A stretch of 64,000 nucleotides of DNA from positions 2,588,501 through 2,652,500 of the forward strand of contig NZ_SGXG01000001.1 in assembly GCF_004216715.1 (NCBI RefSeq). The letters are read 5' to 3'. The notes beneath the pieces were generated by a model. The model was given only the letters and a program-made list of their open reading frames with translations. It was not told the origin of the DNA and did no database searches. The position numbers and the translations under genes are program-made. This document shows, piece after piece, positions 18,771 to 26,913 of the stretch (the first letter of the stretch is position 1; each line of letters starts with the position of its first letter). The DNA comes from Cecembia calidifontis (GTDB lineage: Bacteria; Bacteroidota; Bacteroidia; Cytophagales; Cyclobacteriaceae).

Positions 18771-18803
18771 GTTGGTTTCACTACTTACGAAGTTAAAGTT
18801 AAA

Positions 18804-18853
18804 CCTCGAAATTCTCTGTGTGATTTAGAAGAAATCGCACAGGGAATTTGAGG
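18804..18853. repeat. Long imperfect stem-loop between DUF3109 gene and IS256 element
   Basis: AAATTCTCTGTGTGATTT pairs with AAATCGCACAGGGAATTT (16 of 18, AGAAG loop), extended outward by CCTC/GAGG. No clear T run follows. It may be the DUF3109 terminator or part of the boundary of the inserted element. A strikingly GC-rich stretch (18856-18877) follows before the transposase region. Confidence 0.5.
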
Positions 18854-18876
18854 AACCCGCGGTAGGCGCCCCCCGG

Positions 18877-20163
18877 TCTGTGTGTGGACAATTTCTTACC
18901 TTTATAACACACAGATTACAAAAATGAAAAAAGAAGATCTCCTAAATGATGACTTCCTCAAGCAGTTCAGGACTGCCGGGGAGCTTAATTCCTTCCTTCA
19001 ACAGCTTCAGAAAAGAGCCGTTGAGAAAATGCTTGAAGGCGAGCTGGATGCCCATCTTGGCTATGAAAAGCATCAGAATTCCGATAATCCCAATTCAAGG
19101 AACGGCTATTCCACCAAAACAATAAAAAACACATTTGGGGAAGCTGAAATCAGAGTCCCAAGAGACAGGGACGGCAGCTTTGAGCCTGCCCTTGTGCCCA
19201 AACGCAGAAGCATGGCGGAGGGCGTTGAAAACGTGATCATTTCCATGTATGCCAAGGGAATGTCAAACCAGGACATCGAAGAACAGATCCGGGAGCTTTA
19301 TGACATCAATGTTTCCTCCTCCACCATCTCAAGGGTTACCGGTGCCGTAGCGGAGGATATTGTTGCATGGAGAAACAGGCCGCTTGACCCTGTATACCTG
19401 ATCGTTTGGATGGATGGTATATCCTTCAAAGTCAGGGAGAACTCCAAAGTGGTCAACAAGACCGTTTATATTGCCGTTGGCCTCAGAACTAACGGCCTTA
19501 AAGAGATCCTAGGCCTTTGGCTTGGCAAGAATGAATCTTCGGCTTTCTGGATGGGGGTACTCACCGACCTGAAAGCCAGAGGGGTTGAAGATATTCTCAT
19601 AACGGCAACTGACAACCTGAACGGGTTTACTGATACGATAAAAGCTTCATTCCCCCAATCAGTCACTCAGATATGTGTCGTCCACCAGATCAGAAACGCA
19701 TGTAGATATGTCGCATGGAAAGACCGCAGGGCGTTTACAAGGGATATGAAGGAAATTTATACCGCCCCTACAAAAGATGCTGCTTGGGCTGCCCTGAACG
19801 ATTTTGCCAAAAAATGGGAATCCAAATACGCTTATGCCATCAAAAGCTGGAGGGACAACTGGGATGAACTCACCGTTTTCTTCGATTACCCGGCTGAAAT
19901 CCGTAAAATCATCTATACCACCAACCTGATTGAAAATCTCAATGGAAAGATCAGAAAATACACCAAAAACAAGCTCTCTTTCCCGACAGATGATGCCGTA
20001 ATGAAGTCTGTTTTCCTGGCTGCAAGAGAAGCATCGAAAAAATGGACTATGCCTATCAGAGACTGGGGAGCTATTCTTAACAGTTTCCTGCTTATATTTG
20101 GTGATAGGGTCAGGCTTCTTGATACCTGACAATAAAACCATAATTTGAAGTTTACACACTTAT
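18877..20163 (+). mobile_element. IS256-family insertion sequence, ends approximate
   Basis: The element is defined by its transposase. Terminal repeats are weak: GTGTGTGGAC near 18880-18892 against GTGTGTAAAC read inward from about 20158. These suggest ends near 18877 and 20163. I could not identify an 8-9 bp target duplication, so the edges are estimates. The transposase is intact, so it could be active. Confidence 0.7.
18924..20129 (+). CDS. IS256-family (mutator-type) DDE transposase
   Basis: 401-aa intact transposase. Catalytic residues sit in [11 protein letters not shown] (first Asp), [10 protein letters not shown] (second Asp) and [15 protein letters not shown] (Glu). [13 protein letters not shown] is the C/D-(2)-H hallmark of the family, and [15 protein letters not shown] forms an N-terminal helix-turn-helix. 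A longer frame from 18882 would start in the terminal repeat region, so the ATG at 18924 ([15 protein letters not shown]) is chosen. Confidence 0.93.
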   Translation: MKKEDLLNDDFLKQFRTAGELNSFLQQLQKRAVEKMLEGELDAHLGYEKHQNSDNPNSRNGYSTKTIKNTFGEAEIRVPRDRDGSFEPALVPKRRSMAEGVENVIISMYAKGMSNQDIEEQIRELYDINVSSSTISRVTGAVAEDIVAWRNRPLDPVYLIVWMDGISFKVRENSKVVNKTVYIAVGLRTNGLKEILGLWLGKNESSAFWMGVLTDLKARGVEDILITATDNLNGFTDTIKASFPQSVTQICVVHQIRNACRYVAWKDRRAFTRDMKEIYTAPTKDAAWAALNDFAKKWESKYAYAIKSWRDNWDELTVFFDYPAEIRKIIYTTNLIENLNGKIRKYTKNKLSFPTDDAVMKSVFLAAREASKKWTMPIRDWGAILNSFLLIFGDRVRLLDT

Positions 20164-20196
20164 CGGGATAGTGTCGCGAAATAGAAAACGATTAGA

Positions 20197-21411
20197 CTAA
20201 ACCCTTGATCTGCTCAATGGCAGGGTCATGCATCTTGGACCGCCCAAACCCCTTGATAGTTCTGAGGAGGGAATTTCCAGTACTTCAACCCCCATATTTC
20301 TCAAGGCCCTATTGGTATGGATATTTCTGTTGTATGAAATTACCCTTCTGGGCCCAATGGCAAAAACATTTGCTCCATCAAACCACTGCTCTCTCATAGA
20401 ATAGTCGGGATTGCCATCTGCAGTAGAGAGTATTTCCAAATGAGGGATTTCCTTTTCCAAGACAGTAAGGAGAGATTCGTTCAGGACTTGTCTTTTGATA
20501 TGTACTTTGTCCCCATCTTTTTCTTTGAGTGTGTAGAGAGAAGTTTGAAGTACCGCATTCAAAGCATCCGGATAGGTCAATACCAGGTTCTCATCCAGGA
20601 TTGTAAACACGGTGTCTAAATGCATGTATTGCCGTTTTTTGGGAAGATGCACTTCATACACCCTTTCAACGGTGCCCTCTGCCAACAAGGCCTTGGCTGC
20701 ATGGTAAATGGCTTTTTCTTCTGTCCTTTCTGAGTTTCCAATTGCAACAGCTTTTTTGGAGAGTACTATCACATCGCCTCCTTCGATACTGGGGGGATTT
20801 TCATGGCCGTTGATGGGATACAGACGGTTTACATGTTCATGGAATTCAGGATGATTTTCGAAGATAGTTCTTAAAAGATTGGCCTCTCTTTGCCGGCCTT
20901 CCATTTTCATGCTTGAAAAAATTATTCCTCCAGGAGTGATGGCCATCGGGTCCCTCTGGAAGTAAAGGTTGGGACAGGGAGTAATCACAAAGGCATAATC
21001 CATCAGTTCCGTTTTAGGCAGGTTAGGTATTTTTCTTTTTAGTTCGTGAACCTTAATGCCTGCGGTCAAGGCCAAAGCACATTCTGCTGTGGAAAATCTT
21101 TCCAATATATATTCTTTGAAATGGGTAAGCCGGTTGCTTTTTAAGGCATCTTCAAGCAGCCTTTCCAGGAGTTCTCTTTTTGACAAGGTCTGCATCAATA
21201 GCTCATTCAATCTGTAAACCTGAGCTCCTGTCGTTTGCTTGATCAGATCGGTAAAAAAATCATGTTCTTTTTGCATGGCCTCTAAGTAGGGAACATCTTC
21301 AAAAAGTAGATAATTCTTGTTATAGGGTGTAAGCCTATCGATTTCCTTGCCAGGCCTATGCATCAGTACGGCCTTCAATGTTCCAAATTCTGAATTGAGT
21401 CTGAGATTCAT
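20197..21411 (-). CDS. arcA: Arginine deiminase
   Basis: 404-aa cytoplasmic hydrolase converting arginine to citrulline and ammonia. Family motifs: NLYFQRDPMAITPGGI, SIEGGDVIVL, MHLDTVFTI (catalytic His) and the C-terminal GGPRCMTLPL with nucleophile Cys. The length is normal. No ornithine carbamoyltransferase, carbamate kinase or antiporter lies nearby, so the full energy-yielding pathway is not encoded here. The 3' end is only about 30 bp from the right edge of the IS256 element, but the last residues look family-typical, so the gene is probably intact. Confidence 0.93.
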   Translation of the reverse strand: MNLRLNSEFGTLKAVLMHRPGKEIDRLTPYNKNYLLFEDVPYLEAMQKEHDFFTDLIKQTTGAQVYRLNELLMQTLSKRELLERLLEDALKSNRLTHFKEYILERFSTAECALALTAGIKVHELKRKIPNLPKTELMDYAFVITPCPNLYFQRDPMAITPGGIIFSSMKMEGRQREANLLRTIFENHPEFHEHVNRLYPINGHENPPSIEGGDVIVLSKKAVAIGNSERTEEKAIYHAAKALLAEGTVERVYEVHLPKKRQYMHLDTVFTILDENLVLTYPDALNAVLQTSLYTLKEKDGDKVHIKRQVLNESLLTVLEKEIPHLEILSTADGNPDYSMREQWFDGANVFAIGPRRVISYNRNIHTNRALRNMGVEVLEIPSSELSRGLGGPRCMTLPLSRSRV

Positions 21412-21606
21412 GATTGAAAAAAGTGTTTGTTTTAAAAACTTTGTAAAATATCGGAAAATTTATTTAAAAATTAACAATTATTTATCCTGTTTTTCAATAA
21501 AATATTAACAGAGGGGCTTATTGGAAGTAATCTTTGTCCTTGTTCAAAATCAGCGATCTATTGAAAAGAATGGTTTTTTTTCGGTGAATTTTTATAATTT
21601 CCAGTC

Positions 21607-21798
21607 ATGAAAACAAATCAATTTCTGATTTACCTGGCAATTGGGGTATTGGTATTCTTTATCATCAAGCCCTATAATTTCACCATAAATGTTAAAGATA
21701 CATCCTATATAGTGGGATATAGTATGCCTTGGACCATTTTTTGGACGGGTATAGGTATCATTTACTTGATCATGAAACAAAAAAACCGGGCTTCTTGA
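21607..21798 (+). CDS. Small two-helix membrane protein, hypothetical
   Basis: 63-aa protein with two hydrophobic segments (about 5-21 and 43-57) joined by a polar linker, ending in a basic tail KQKNRAS. Its stop codon lies in the loop of a strong two-way terminator shared with lysS, which supports a real transcription unit. No family is recognised. The upstream spacer from arcA (21412-21606) is AT-rich with no convincing promoter beyond TATAATTT at 21593-21600. Confidence 0.5.
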   Translation: MKTNQFLIYLAIGVLVFFIIKPYNFTINVKDTSYIVGYSMPWTIFWTGIGIIYLIMKQKNRAS

Positions 21799-21812
21799 AC
21801 CCGGTTTTTTTT
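21783..21812. terminator. Bidirectional terminator between small membrane gene and lysS
   Basis: Perfect stem AAACCGGG (21783-21790) / CCCGGTTT (21800-21807) with A and T runs on either side. Confidence 0.85.
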
Positions 21813-21816
21813 ATCC

Positions 21817-23538
21817 TTAAAAAGCAAGCCAGCTCTCAACCTCTTCTTTGGTAGGATTTGGCGCTTCCAATTTTAATTTTTTTCTTCTACCGCAGACATC
21901 ATTGAATAATTTGTTGACATCCTGCTCCTTTAATTGTTCAATGGTATGGATGTTCAGGTCCCTAATGGCAGGGATCAGTCCTGCAGGAATCCCTAATGCC
22001 ATAAAGTCCTCATCGGAAGCAATTTTGACCTTCTTTTCAGGACGCATCTGAGGAAAGAAAAGTACTTCCTGAATTGTTGATTTATTGGTCAACAGCATGG
22101 TCAATCTGTCTATACCTATGCCAAGGCCAGCGGTTGGAGGCATACCATACTCCAGTGCTCTTAGGAAGTCCTCATCCATTGCCATGGCCTCATCATCTCC
22201 TCTTGCAGCCAACTTCAACTGATCTTCAAATCGTTCTCTTTGATCAATAGGGTCGTTCAGTTCTGAATAGGCATTGGCGATTTCTTTGCCATTGACAAAT
22301 AGTTCAAATCTTTCTACCAGTCCTTCCTTGCTTCTGTGCTTTTTGGCAAGGGGAGTCATTTCCACAGGGTAATCCGTAATATAGGTAGGTTGGATGAGAT
22401 GGTCTTCCACTTTTGCACCGAAAATCTCATCGATCAATTTTCCTTTGCCCATGCTGTCATCGATTTCAATACCAAGATCTAAACAGGTTTTTCTCAGGGC
22501 ACTTTCATCCATATCACTCACATCCACTCCAGCATATTCTTTGATGGCATCAAACATGGTCAGTCTTCTATATGGGCCTGCAAAGTCGATCTCTTTATCT
22601 CCAACTTTTACCACAGTGGTGCCATGAATGGATTCGGTGACTTTTTCGATAAGTTCTTCTACCATCTCCATCATCCAGATATAATCTTTGTAAGCCACAT
22701 AAATTTCCAAAGAAGTAAATTCTGGATTGTGGGTCCTGTCCATGCCTTCGTTCCTGAACATTTTTCCGAATTCATAGACCCCATCAAAACCTCCCACGAT
22801 GAGCCTTTTTAGATACAATTCATTCGCTATCCTAAGGAAAAGCGGCATGTCAAGCGTGTTGTGATGGGTTTGAAAAGGCCTCGCAGCAGCACCACCATGT
22901 ACCGGCTGCAATATCGGGGTTTCTACTTCAAGCCAACCGTGGTCATCAAAATACTTACGCATATTGGTGATAATCTTGGACCTGGTCAGGAACACTTCTT
23001 TCACCTCAGGATTAACCGTCAGGTCTACATATCTTTGTCTGTATCTCAATTCCGGATCTGTAAAGCCGTCATAGACGTTTCCTTGGTCGTCTCTTTTCAC
23101 CACTGGAAGTGGTTTTACAGATTTGGAAAGTATTTTTAAGTCTGTTACATGAAGAGAAATCTCCCCTGTTTGGGTGGTGAAGATATATCCTTTTACCCCA
23201 ATGAAATCCCCTATACCCAGTAATTTCTTAAATACTGTATTGTAAAAAGTTTTGTCCTCGCCCGGACAGATGTCATCTCTTCTTACATAAATCTGAAGTC
23301 TTCCCGTGGAATCCTGGATTTCTGCAAATGACGCAGAACCCATGATCCTTCTGCTCATCAGTCTTCCTGCTATAGAGATATTTTTGTAATCGTTTTTACG
23401 GTTTTCGTAATTTCTATGAATATCTTCTGCTGTTACATTGATAGGGAAGGTTTCCGCGGGATAAGGGTTAATCCCCAATTTCATTAATTCTTCACGGTCT
23501 TTTCTTCTCTCTAATTCCTGTTCGCTTAGTAATTGCAT
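21817..23538 (-). CDS. lysS: Lysyl-tRNA synthetase, class II
   Basis: 573-aa enzyme charging tRNA-Lys. The N-terminal OB-fold anticodon-binding domain covers about 55-145 and the class II catalytic core about 175-500. Motif 2 is [18 protein letters not shown] and motif 3 is [13 protein letters not shown]. After the core a tail of about 70 residues follows, with an HhH-like [22 protein letters not shown] segment and a basic GRRKKLK patch, absent from the E. coli enzyme but known to me from Bacteroidota homologues. The spacer to proline dehydrogenase (23539-23659) holds a 7-bp hairpin without a T run. Confidence 0.96.
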   Translation of the reverse strand: MQLLSEQELERRKDREELMKLGINPYPAETFPINVTAEDIHRNYENRKNDYKNISIAGRLMSRRIMGSASFAEIQDSTGRLQIYVRRDDICPGEDKTFYNTVFKKLLGIGDFIGVKGYIFTTQTGEISLHVTDLKILSKSVKPLPVVKRDDQGNVYDGFTDPELRYRQRYVDLTVNPEVKEVFLTRSKIITNMRKYFDDHGWLEVETPILQPVHGGAAARPFQTHHNTLDMPLFLRIANELYLKRLIVGGFDGVYEFGKMFRNEGMDRTHNPEFTSLEIYVAYKDYIWMMEMVEELIEKVTESIHGTTVVKVGDKEIDFAGPYRRLTMFDAIKEYAGVDVSDMDESALRKTCLDLGIEIDDSMGKGKLIDEIFGAKVEDHLIQPTYITDYPVEMTPLAKKHRSKEGLVERFELFVNGKEIANAYSELNDPIDQRERFEDQLKLAARGDDEAMAMDEDFLRALEYGMPPTAGLGIGIDRLTMLLTNKSTIQEVLFFPQMRPEKKVKIASDEDFMALGIPAGLIPAIRDLNIHTIEQLKEQDVNKLFNDVCGRRKKLKLEAPNPTKEEVESWLAF

Positions 23539-23659
23539 TGCCTGTAATTGGTTTGAGATCTATTTAATCGATATCCGGATCAATCAGTTTTCCGGGTCTC
23601 TGTTTTAGTAATATGGAATTGATCCTTCATGGGATCAAGGTCCTTTTTAGAGAAGTGGA

Positions 23660-24847
23660 TTAATTTTTATTTCCCCTTCTCCGGTTCAATTCTTTTTTGA
23701 TCAGTTCAAATTCCCTGCTGCTTTGTCCGGCTACAGAAGTGTTTTCTTCAGCCCTCCTTGATAGGTAGGGCATTACTTTTTCAACAGGCCCATAAGGCAC
23801 ATATTTGACCACATTATATCCGGCATCTGCCAGATTGAAAGATATATTGTCACTCATGCCGTAAAGTTGGGCAAAGTAGACCCTTTCGTCATTTTCTGCC
23901 AAGCCATATTCACCTATAAGCTCTGTCAGAAGAAGGTTGCTTTGTTCGTTGTGTGATCCGGATACCAGATTGATGGTCTGAATATTGTCAACACAATATT
24001 TTACTGCTGCATTATAATCCCTGTCCGTTGAAGCTTTATCCGGTTGGATAGGACTTGGATAACCATTTTTCAACGCTCTTTCCCTTTCTTTTTCCATGTA
24101 AGCTCCCCTTACCAGTTTAGCGCCCAGCAAATATCCTTTTTCTAAGGCTGTTTTATGGGCGTCTTTTAGTCTTTGAAGCATATCATGCCTGTACATTTGA
24201 TAAGTATTGTACACCACGCAGGATGTTTTGTTATACTTTTCCATGGCACGGTAGACCAGTTTGTCCAAAATATCCTGATACCAGGAATCTTCCGCATCTA
24301 TCAGGATTTTGGTGCCTACTTTATATGCCGCTTCACACAGCTCATCTACCCGTTTTTCCAGTCTTTGGAAAGCTTCTTCTTCTTCATTGCTGAGTTTTTT
24401 CCCCTCCTGTATTTTTGTCATAATTTGGTAGTCACCAAGTCCGGTGACCTTAAATACAGCAAAAGGAATATTTGGATCTTCAGCTGATCTTTCAATGGTT
24501 CTGAGAATTTCGTTTTTTGTGGCCTCAAAACTATTCTCATCACCCTTTCCTTCCACCGAGTAATCCAAAATCGTCTTTACTCCATATTCAGCCAGTTTTT
24601 TTATTGATTTTTCGCAGTCTTCAATGCTTTCACCACCACAGAAATGACCGAACATGGTTCTTTTCATGATGCCATTGATGGGCAACTTCAATGCAAATGC
24701 CAAATTAGCCAGCTTGATTCCGAGGCTAACAGCCAGATTATTGTTTATCGTGGCAAAGATGTAGTACATCTTTTTGAGTTCTGCATCCGATTTGGATGCA
24801 AAGGCAACTTCTAAATTCTCGAAAGAAATTTTGGGTTTAACAGACAT
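23660..24847 (-). CDS. Proline dehydrogenase
   Basis: 395-aa FAD enzyme oxidising proline to pyrroline-5-carboxylate, monofunctional (no P5C dehydrogenase domain). Core TIM-barrel motifs: ILIDAEDSWYQ, GAKLVRGAYMEKER, VSGSHNEQSN, and near the C-terminus YLSRRAEENTSV, the signature for proline binding. The frame opens at 24877, but MSVKPKISFENLE at 24847 is the natural start and follows a TATATTTG box (24873-24866). It lies upstream of lysS on the same strand, probably as a separate unit. Confidence 0.9.
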   Translation of the reverse strand: MSVKPKISFENLEVAFASKSDAELKKMYYIFATINNNLAVSLGIKLANLAFALKLPINGIMKRTMFGHFCGGESIEDCEKSIKKLAEYGVKTILDYSVEGKGDENSFEATKNEILRTIERSAEDPNIPFAVFKVTGLGDYQIMTKIQEGKKLSNEEEEAFQRLEKRVDELCEAAYKVGTKILIDAEDSWYQDILDKLVYRAMEKYNKTSCVVYNTYQMYRHDMLQRLKDAHKTALEKGYLLGAKLVRGAYMEKERERALKNGYPSPIQPDKASTDRDYNAAVKYCVDNIQTINLVSGSHNEQSNLLLTELIGEYGLAENDERVYFAQLYGMSDNISFNLADAGYNVVKYVPYGPVEKVMPYLSRRAEENTSVAGQSSREFELIKKELNRRRGNKN

Positions 24848-24865
24848 AGGGGTCAAATCAGGCTG

Positions 24866-24873
24866 CAAATATA
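24866..24873 (-). promoter_or_regulatory. Candidate -7 box of proline dehydrogenase gene
   Basis: TATATTTG on the minus strand matches TAnnTTTG exactly, 19 bases before the ATG at 24847. No TTTG is found at the expected upstream distance, so support is partial. Confidence 0.35.
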
Positions 24874-25060
24874 TCAAAAAAACTGCAAGAGGATAGGCTT
24901 TGTTTGGTTAAAAACCTTGTTTAAAAAAAAGGATTTCAAAGTCTTTGTTCAAACTACTTTGGAGGGGATGGGTTTGTTCTTTTGGTCTCAAAAATTACAA
25001 TCAAATCATATTTTGGTTAATTTTTTAGTGATTAGTATTAAGAATTCAGGTCAAAGGAAA

Positions 25061-25451
25061 ATGAGAAAAATTCTTTTATTTACCCTGCTTTATTTTTCCA
25101 TTGAGGAGATTTTTCCCCAATCATCGGGATTAAAAAGTTTAGAAGATCCAATGTTTATCAAATACCTGATGTTTAACCTGGAGTCAGGCCCTATCTTAAA
25201 TACTTTGTCAGGGGATGGAAAGGTATTGGTGCAAAACTCAAAGTATTATGGATTAGACTTGAAATTGGGTTTTCAAAAGGATTCTGAAAGTACCTATTCT
25301 AAATTGTGCCGGTTTCCAATGGTATTATCAGCGTATAGGTATGGGTTACCGTTTTTCTAATGGTATCTTTGCACGCTTAAATATCAAGGCGCACAAGGCG
25401 AAGGCAGATTTCTTCGAATGGACTTTAGGTTATTCGATTATTAGGAAATGA
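25061..25451 (+). pseudogene. Internally deleted acyloxyacyl hydrolase-like outer-membrane barrel gene
   Basis: The first frame (from 25061) has a signal peptide MRKILLFTLLYFSIEEIFPQ and about 65 mature residues, including YYGLDLKLGFQKDSESTYSK, which resembles the N-terminal half of PagL/acyloxyacyl-hydrolase-like barrels. It then runs into a stop at 25360. In another frame YYQRIGMGYRFSNGIF...FFEWTLGYSI (about 25342-25451) reads like the last two strands of the same kind of barrel. About 130 codons remain where the family usually has over 300, so a central deletion with frame change near 25340 is inferred. The family name is a moderate guess. Confidence 0.5.
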
Positions 25452-25504
25452 AAACTTTAGCCTTTTCCTTGCTGTTAAGAATGTAACCAATAAATGCTGC
25501 AAAA

Positions 25505-26605
25505 TTGGAAATCAAAAAAATAACGGATTGGGGGATTTTTGATAGTTATCCCCTATTTATAGCTGGCCCATGTAGTGTAGAGACTCCTGAGCAATTGGAT
25601 AGTACGGTGGGTGAATTGGCAAAACTGGGATTCAAAATTATCAGGGGAGGGGTATGGAAACCCAGAACCCGTCCCAATTCCTTTGAAGGCCTGGGAAGTA
25701 TTGCCCTGCCTTGGATTCAGGACCTTCAGTTAAAATACAACGTGCAGTTTGCCATTGAGGTGGCCAGTCCTTATCATGTGGAGCAAGCACTTGAACACGG
25801 AATTGGTATATTCTGGATTGGCGCCAGGTCAACGGTCAATCCATTCACCGTTCAGGAAATTGCTAATAGCCTCCGTGGCCTGGACGTACCTGTGTTTGTA
25901 AAAAATCCGGTAAATCCCGACCTCGCTCTGTGGATTGGGGCATTGGAAAGAATCAATCAGGCTGGAATCAAAAGGTTGGGTGCGATTCATAGGGGATTTT
26001 CCAATTTCAATGACAAAGTTTACAGGAACAGCCCTACTTGGCAAATTCCTTTGGAATTAAAAACACGATACCCTGATATCCCCTTGATCAATGACCCCAG
26101 TCATATTTCAGGAAGAAGGGATCTGATTTTACCGGTTTCCCAAATGGCCCTTGATCTGAATTTTGATGGGTTTATCATAGAATCACACATTGATCCGGAT
26201 AAAGCTTGGTCCGACAGTGCACAACAACTTAAGCCAACAGCTTTGAATGATTTGATTCGTCAACTTCAGACTAGAATACCTGCTGTGGATAATCCTTTAT
26301 TGGAGTCTCAATTGGAAATCATCCGTGGACACATAGATGAAGTAGATAGGGAATTGTTGGAAGTGCTGAGCAGAAGGATGAAGCTCGTCGAAAAAGCCGG
26401 AGAATATAAGAGATTGAACAATGTGGCCATTTTCCAGATGGAAAGATGGAAAAAGGTTTTTGAAACCAGGCCAGAATGGGCGAAGGCACTTCAGATCAAT
26501 CCTGAATTTGTCAAAGAATTATTTAATATCATTCACACCGAGTCCATCAAAAAGCAGGAGGAAATTATGGAAGGGAAGCTTGATGATGCCCTAAGGGATG
26601 ATTGA
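25505..26605 (+). CDS. DAHP synthase/chorismate mutase bifunctional protein, copy 1
   Basis: 366-aa fusion. Residues 1 to about 265 form a 3-deoxy-7-phosphoheptulonate synthase of the KDO8P-synthase-like type (FIAGPCSVETPEQ, GGVWKPRTRPNSFEGLG, WIGARSTVNPF, AIHRGFS, LINDPSHISG), which makes the first shikimate intermediate. Residues about 280-366 form an AroQ-type chorismate mutase (IIRGHIDEVDRELLEVLSRRMKLVEKAGEYK). The only usable start is TTG at 25505: no ATG or GTG is in frame between the stop at 25484 and the conserved block. No leader peptide or clear promoter is seen before it. It is about 60% similar by eye to the copy at 26914. Confidence 0.92.
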   Translation: MEIKKITDWGIFDSYPLFIAGPCSVETPEQLDSTVGELAKLGFKIIRGGVWKPRTRPNSFEGLGSIALPWIQDLQLKYNVQFAIEVASPYHVEQALEHGIGIFWIGARSTVNPFTVQEIANSLRGLDVPVFVKNPVNPDLALWIGALERINQAGIKRLGAIHRGFSNFNDKVYRNSPTWQIPLELKTRYPDIPLINDPSHISGRRDLILPVSQMALDLNFDGFIIESHIDPDKAWSDSAQQLKPTALNDLIRQLQTRIPAVDNPLLESQLEIIRGHIDEVDRELLEVLSRRMKLVEKAGEYKRLNNVAIFQMERWKKVFETRPEWAKALQINPEFVKELFNIIHTESIKKQEEIMEGKLDDALRDD

Positions 26606-26711
26606 TGCGGAATTTTATTCTGTTTTATTGTCAAAAAAATAATACATTTTCTGAATTTTCAATCTTTTGACCGGGTGTTGAAAAAAAAATAAAAAAATAT
26701 TCAAATGTTGA

Positions 26712-26742
26712 TTTGTTATTAAAAAATAAGGCCTTAAATTTG
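26712..26742 (+). promoter_or_regulatory. Promoter of the aromatic leader/DAHP synthase 2 unit
   Basis: TTTG (26712-26715), exactly 19 bases, then TAAATTTG (26735-26742): a full match to the Bacteroidota consensus. The predicted transcription start is 26746-26748, on or next to the leader AUG (26747). Confidence 0.7.
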
Positions 26743-26746
26743 AAAC

Positions 26747-26842
26747 ATGTTAATCGCAGCTCTCGCATATTTTACCTTCTTTTACTTTTACTTTCGTCCC
26801 AAAGGTCGAATCGGAGCTGCTTATTGTATGGTGAAAAATTAA
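26747..26842 (+). CDS. Phe/Tyr-rich leader peptide of an attenuator
   Basis: 31-codon reading frame with the order MLIAALA, YFTFFYFYF, RPKGRIGAAYCMVKN. Residues 8-16 (26768-26794) contain five Phe and three Tyr in nine codons. It is too short to be a normal protein, sits directly behind a consensus promoter and in front of a terminator hairpin and an aromatic biosynthesis gene. This matches the logic of pheL/trpL-type leaders: a ribosome starved for charged tRNA-Phe or tRNA-Tyr stalls in the run. Translation probably begins at or within one or two bases of the 5' end. Confidence 0.8.
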   Translation: MLIAALAYFTFFYFYFRPKGRIGAAYCMVKN

Positions 26843-26897
26843 AAAAAAAATAAACCAAAAAAGAGAGCCCGGTTCGAAAGAATCGGGCTCTTTTCAT
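26756..26897 (+). promoter_or_regulatory. Transcription attenuator (segments 1:2, 2:3, 3:4)
   Basis: Segment 1 GCAGCTC (26756-26762) pairs perfectly with GAGCTGC (26814-26820) in segment 2. Segment 2 (26806-26818) can instead pair with segment 3 (26866-26877): nine pairs, a bulged A at 26815, then three more. Segment 3 also forms the terminator stem with segment 4 (26880-26891). The aromatic codons lie between segments 1 and 2. Stalling there would hide or detach segment 1, freeing 2 to hold 3 and let RNA polymerase continue; fast translation would favour 1:2 and 3:4, giving termination. The pairings are seen; the switching is inferred. Confidence 0.75.
26864..26897 (+). terminator. Attenuator terminator before DAHP synthase 2
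   Basis: 12-bp stem AGAGCCCGGTTC (26864-26875) / GAATCGGGCTCT (26880-26891) with one G-U pair and a GAAA loop, followed by TTTCATTT. It ends 17 bases before the ATG at 26914, so read-through is required for expression from the leader promoter. Confidence 0.85.
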
Positions 26898-26913
26898 TTA
26901 AACCTTAACAATC

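Noticed and set aside
23539..23659. Terminator between proline dehydrogenase and lysS
   Set aside because: A 7-bp hairpin (TTGATCC/GGATCAA) is present but no T run follows it on the minus strand.
25448..25486. 12-codon frame before DAHP synthase 1 as a second leader peptide
   Set aside because: Contains one Phe only, no following hairpin or T run, and overlaps the barrel-gene remnant.
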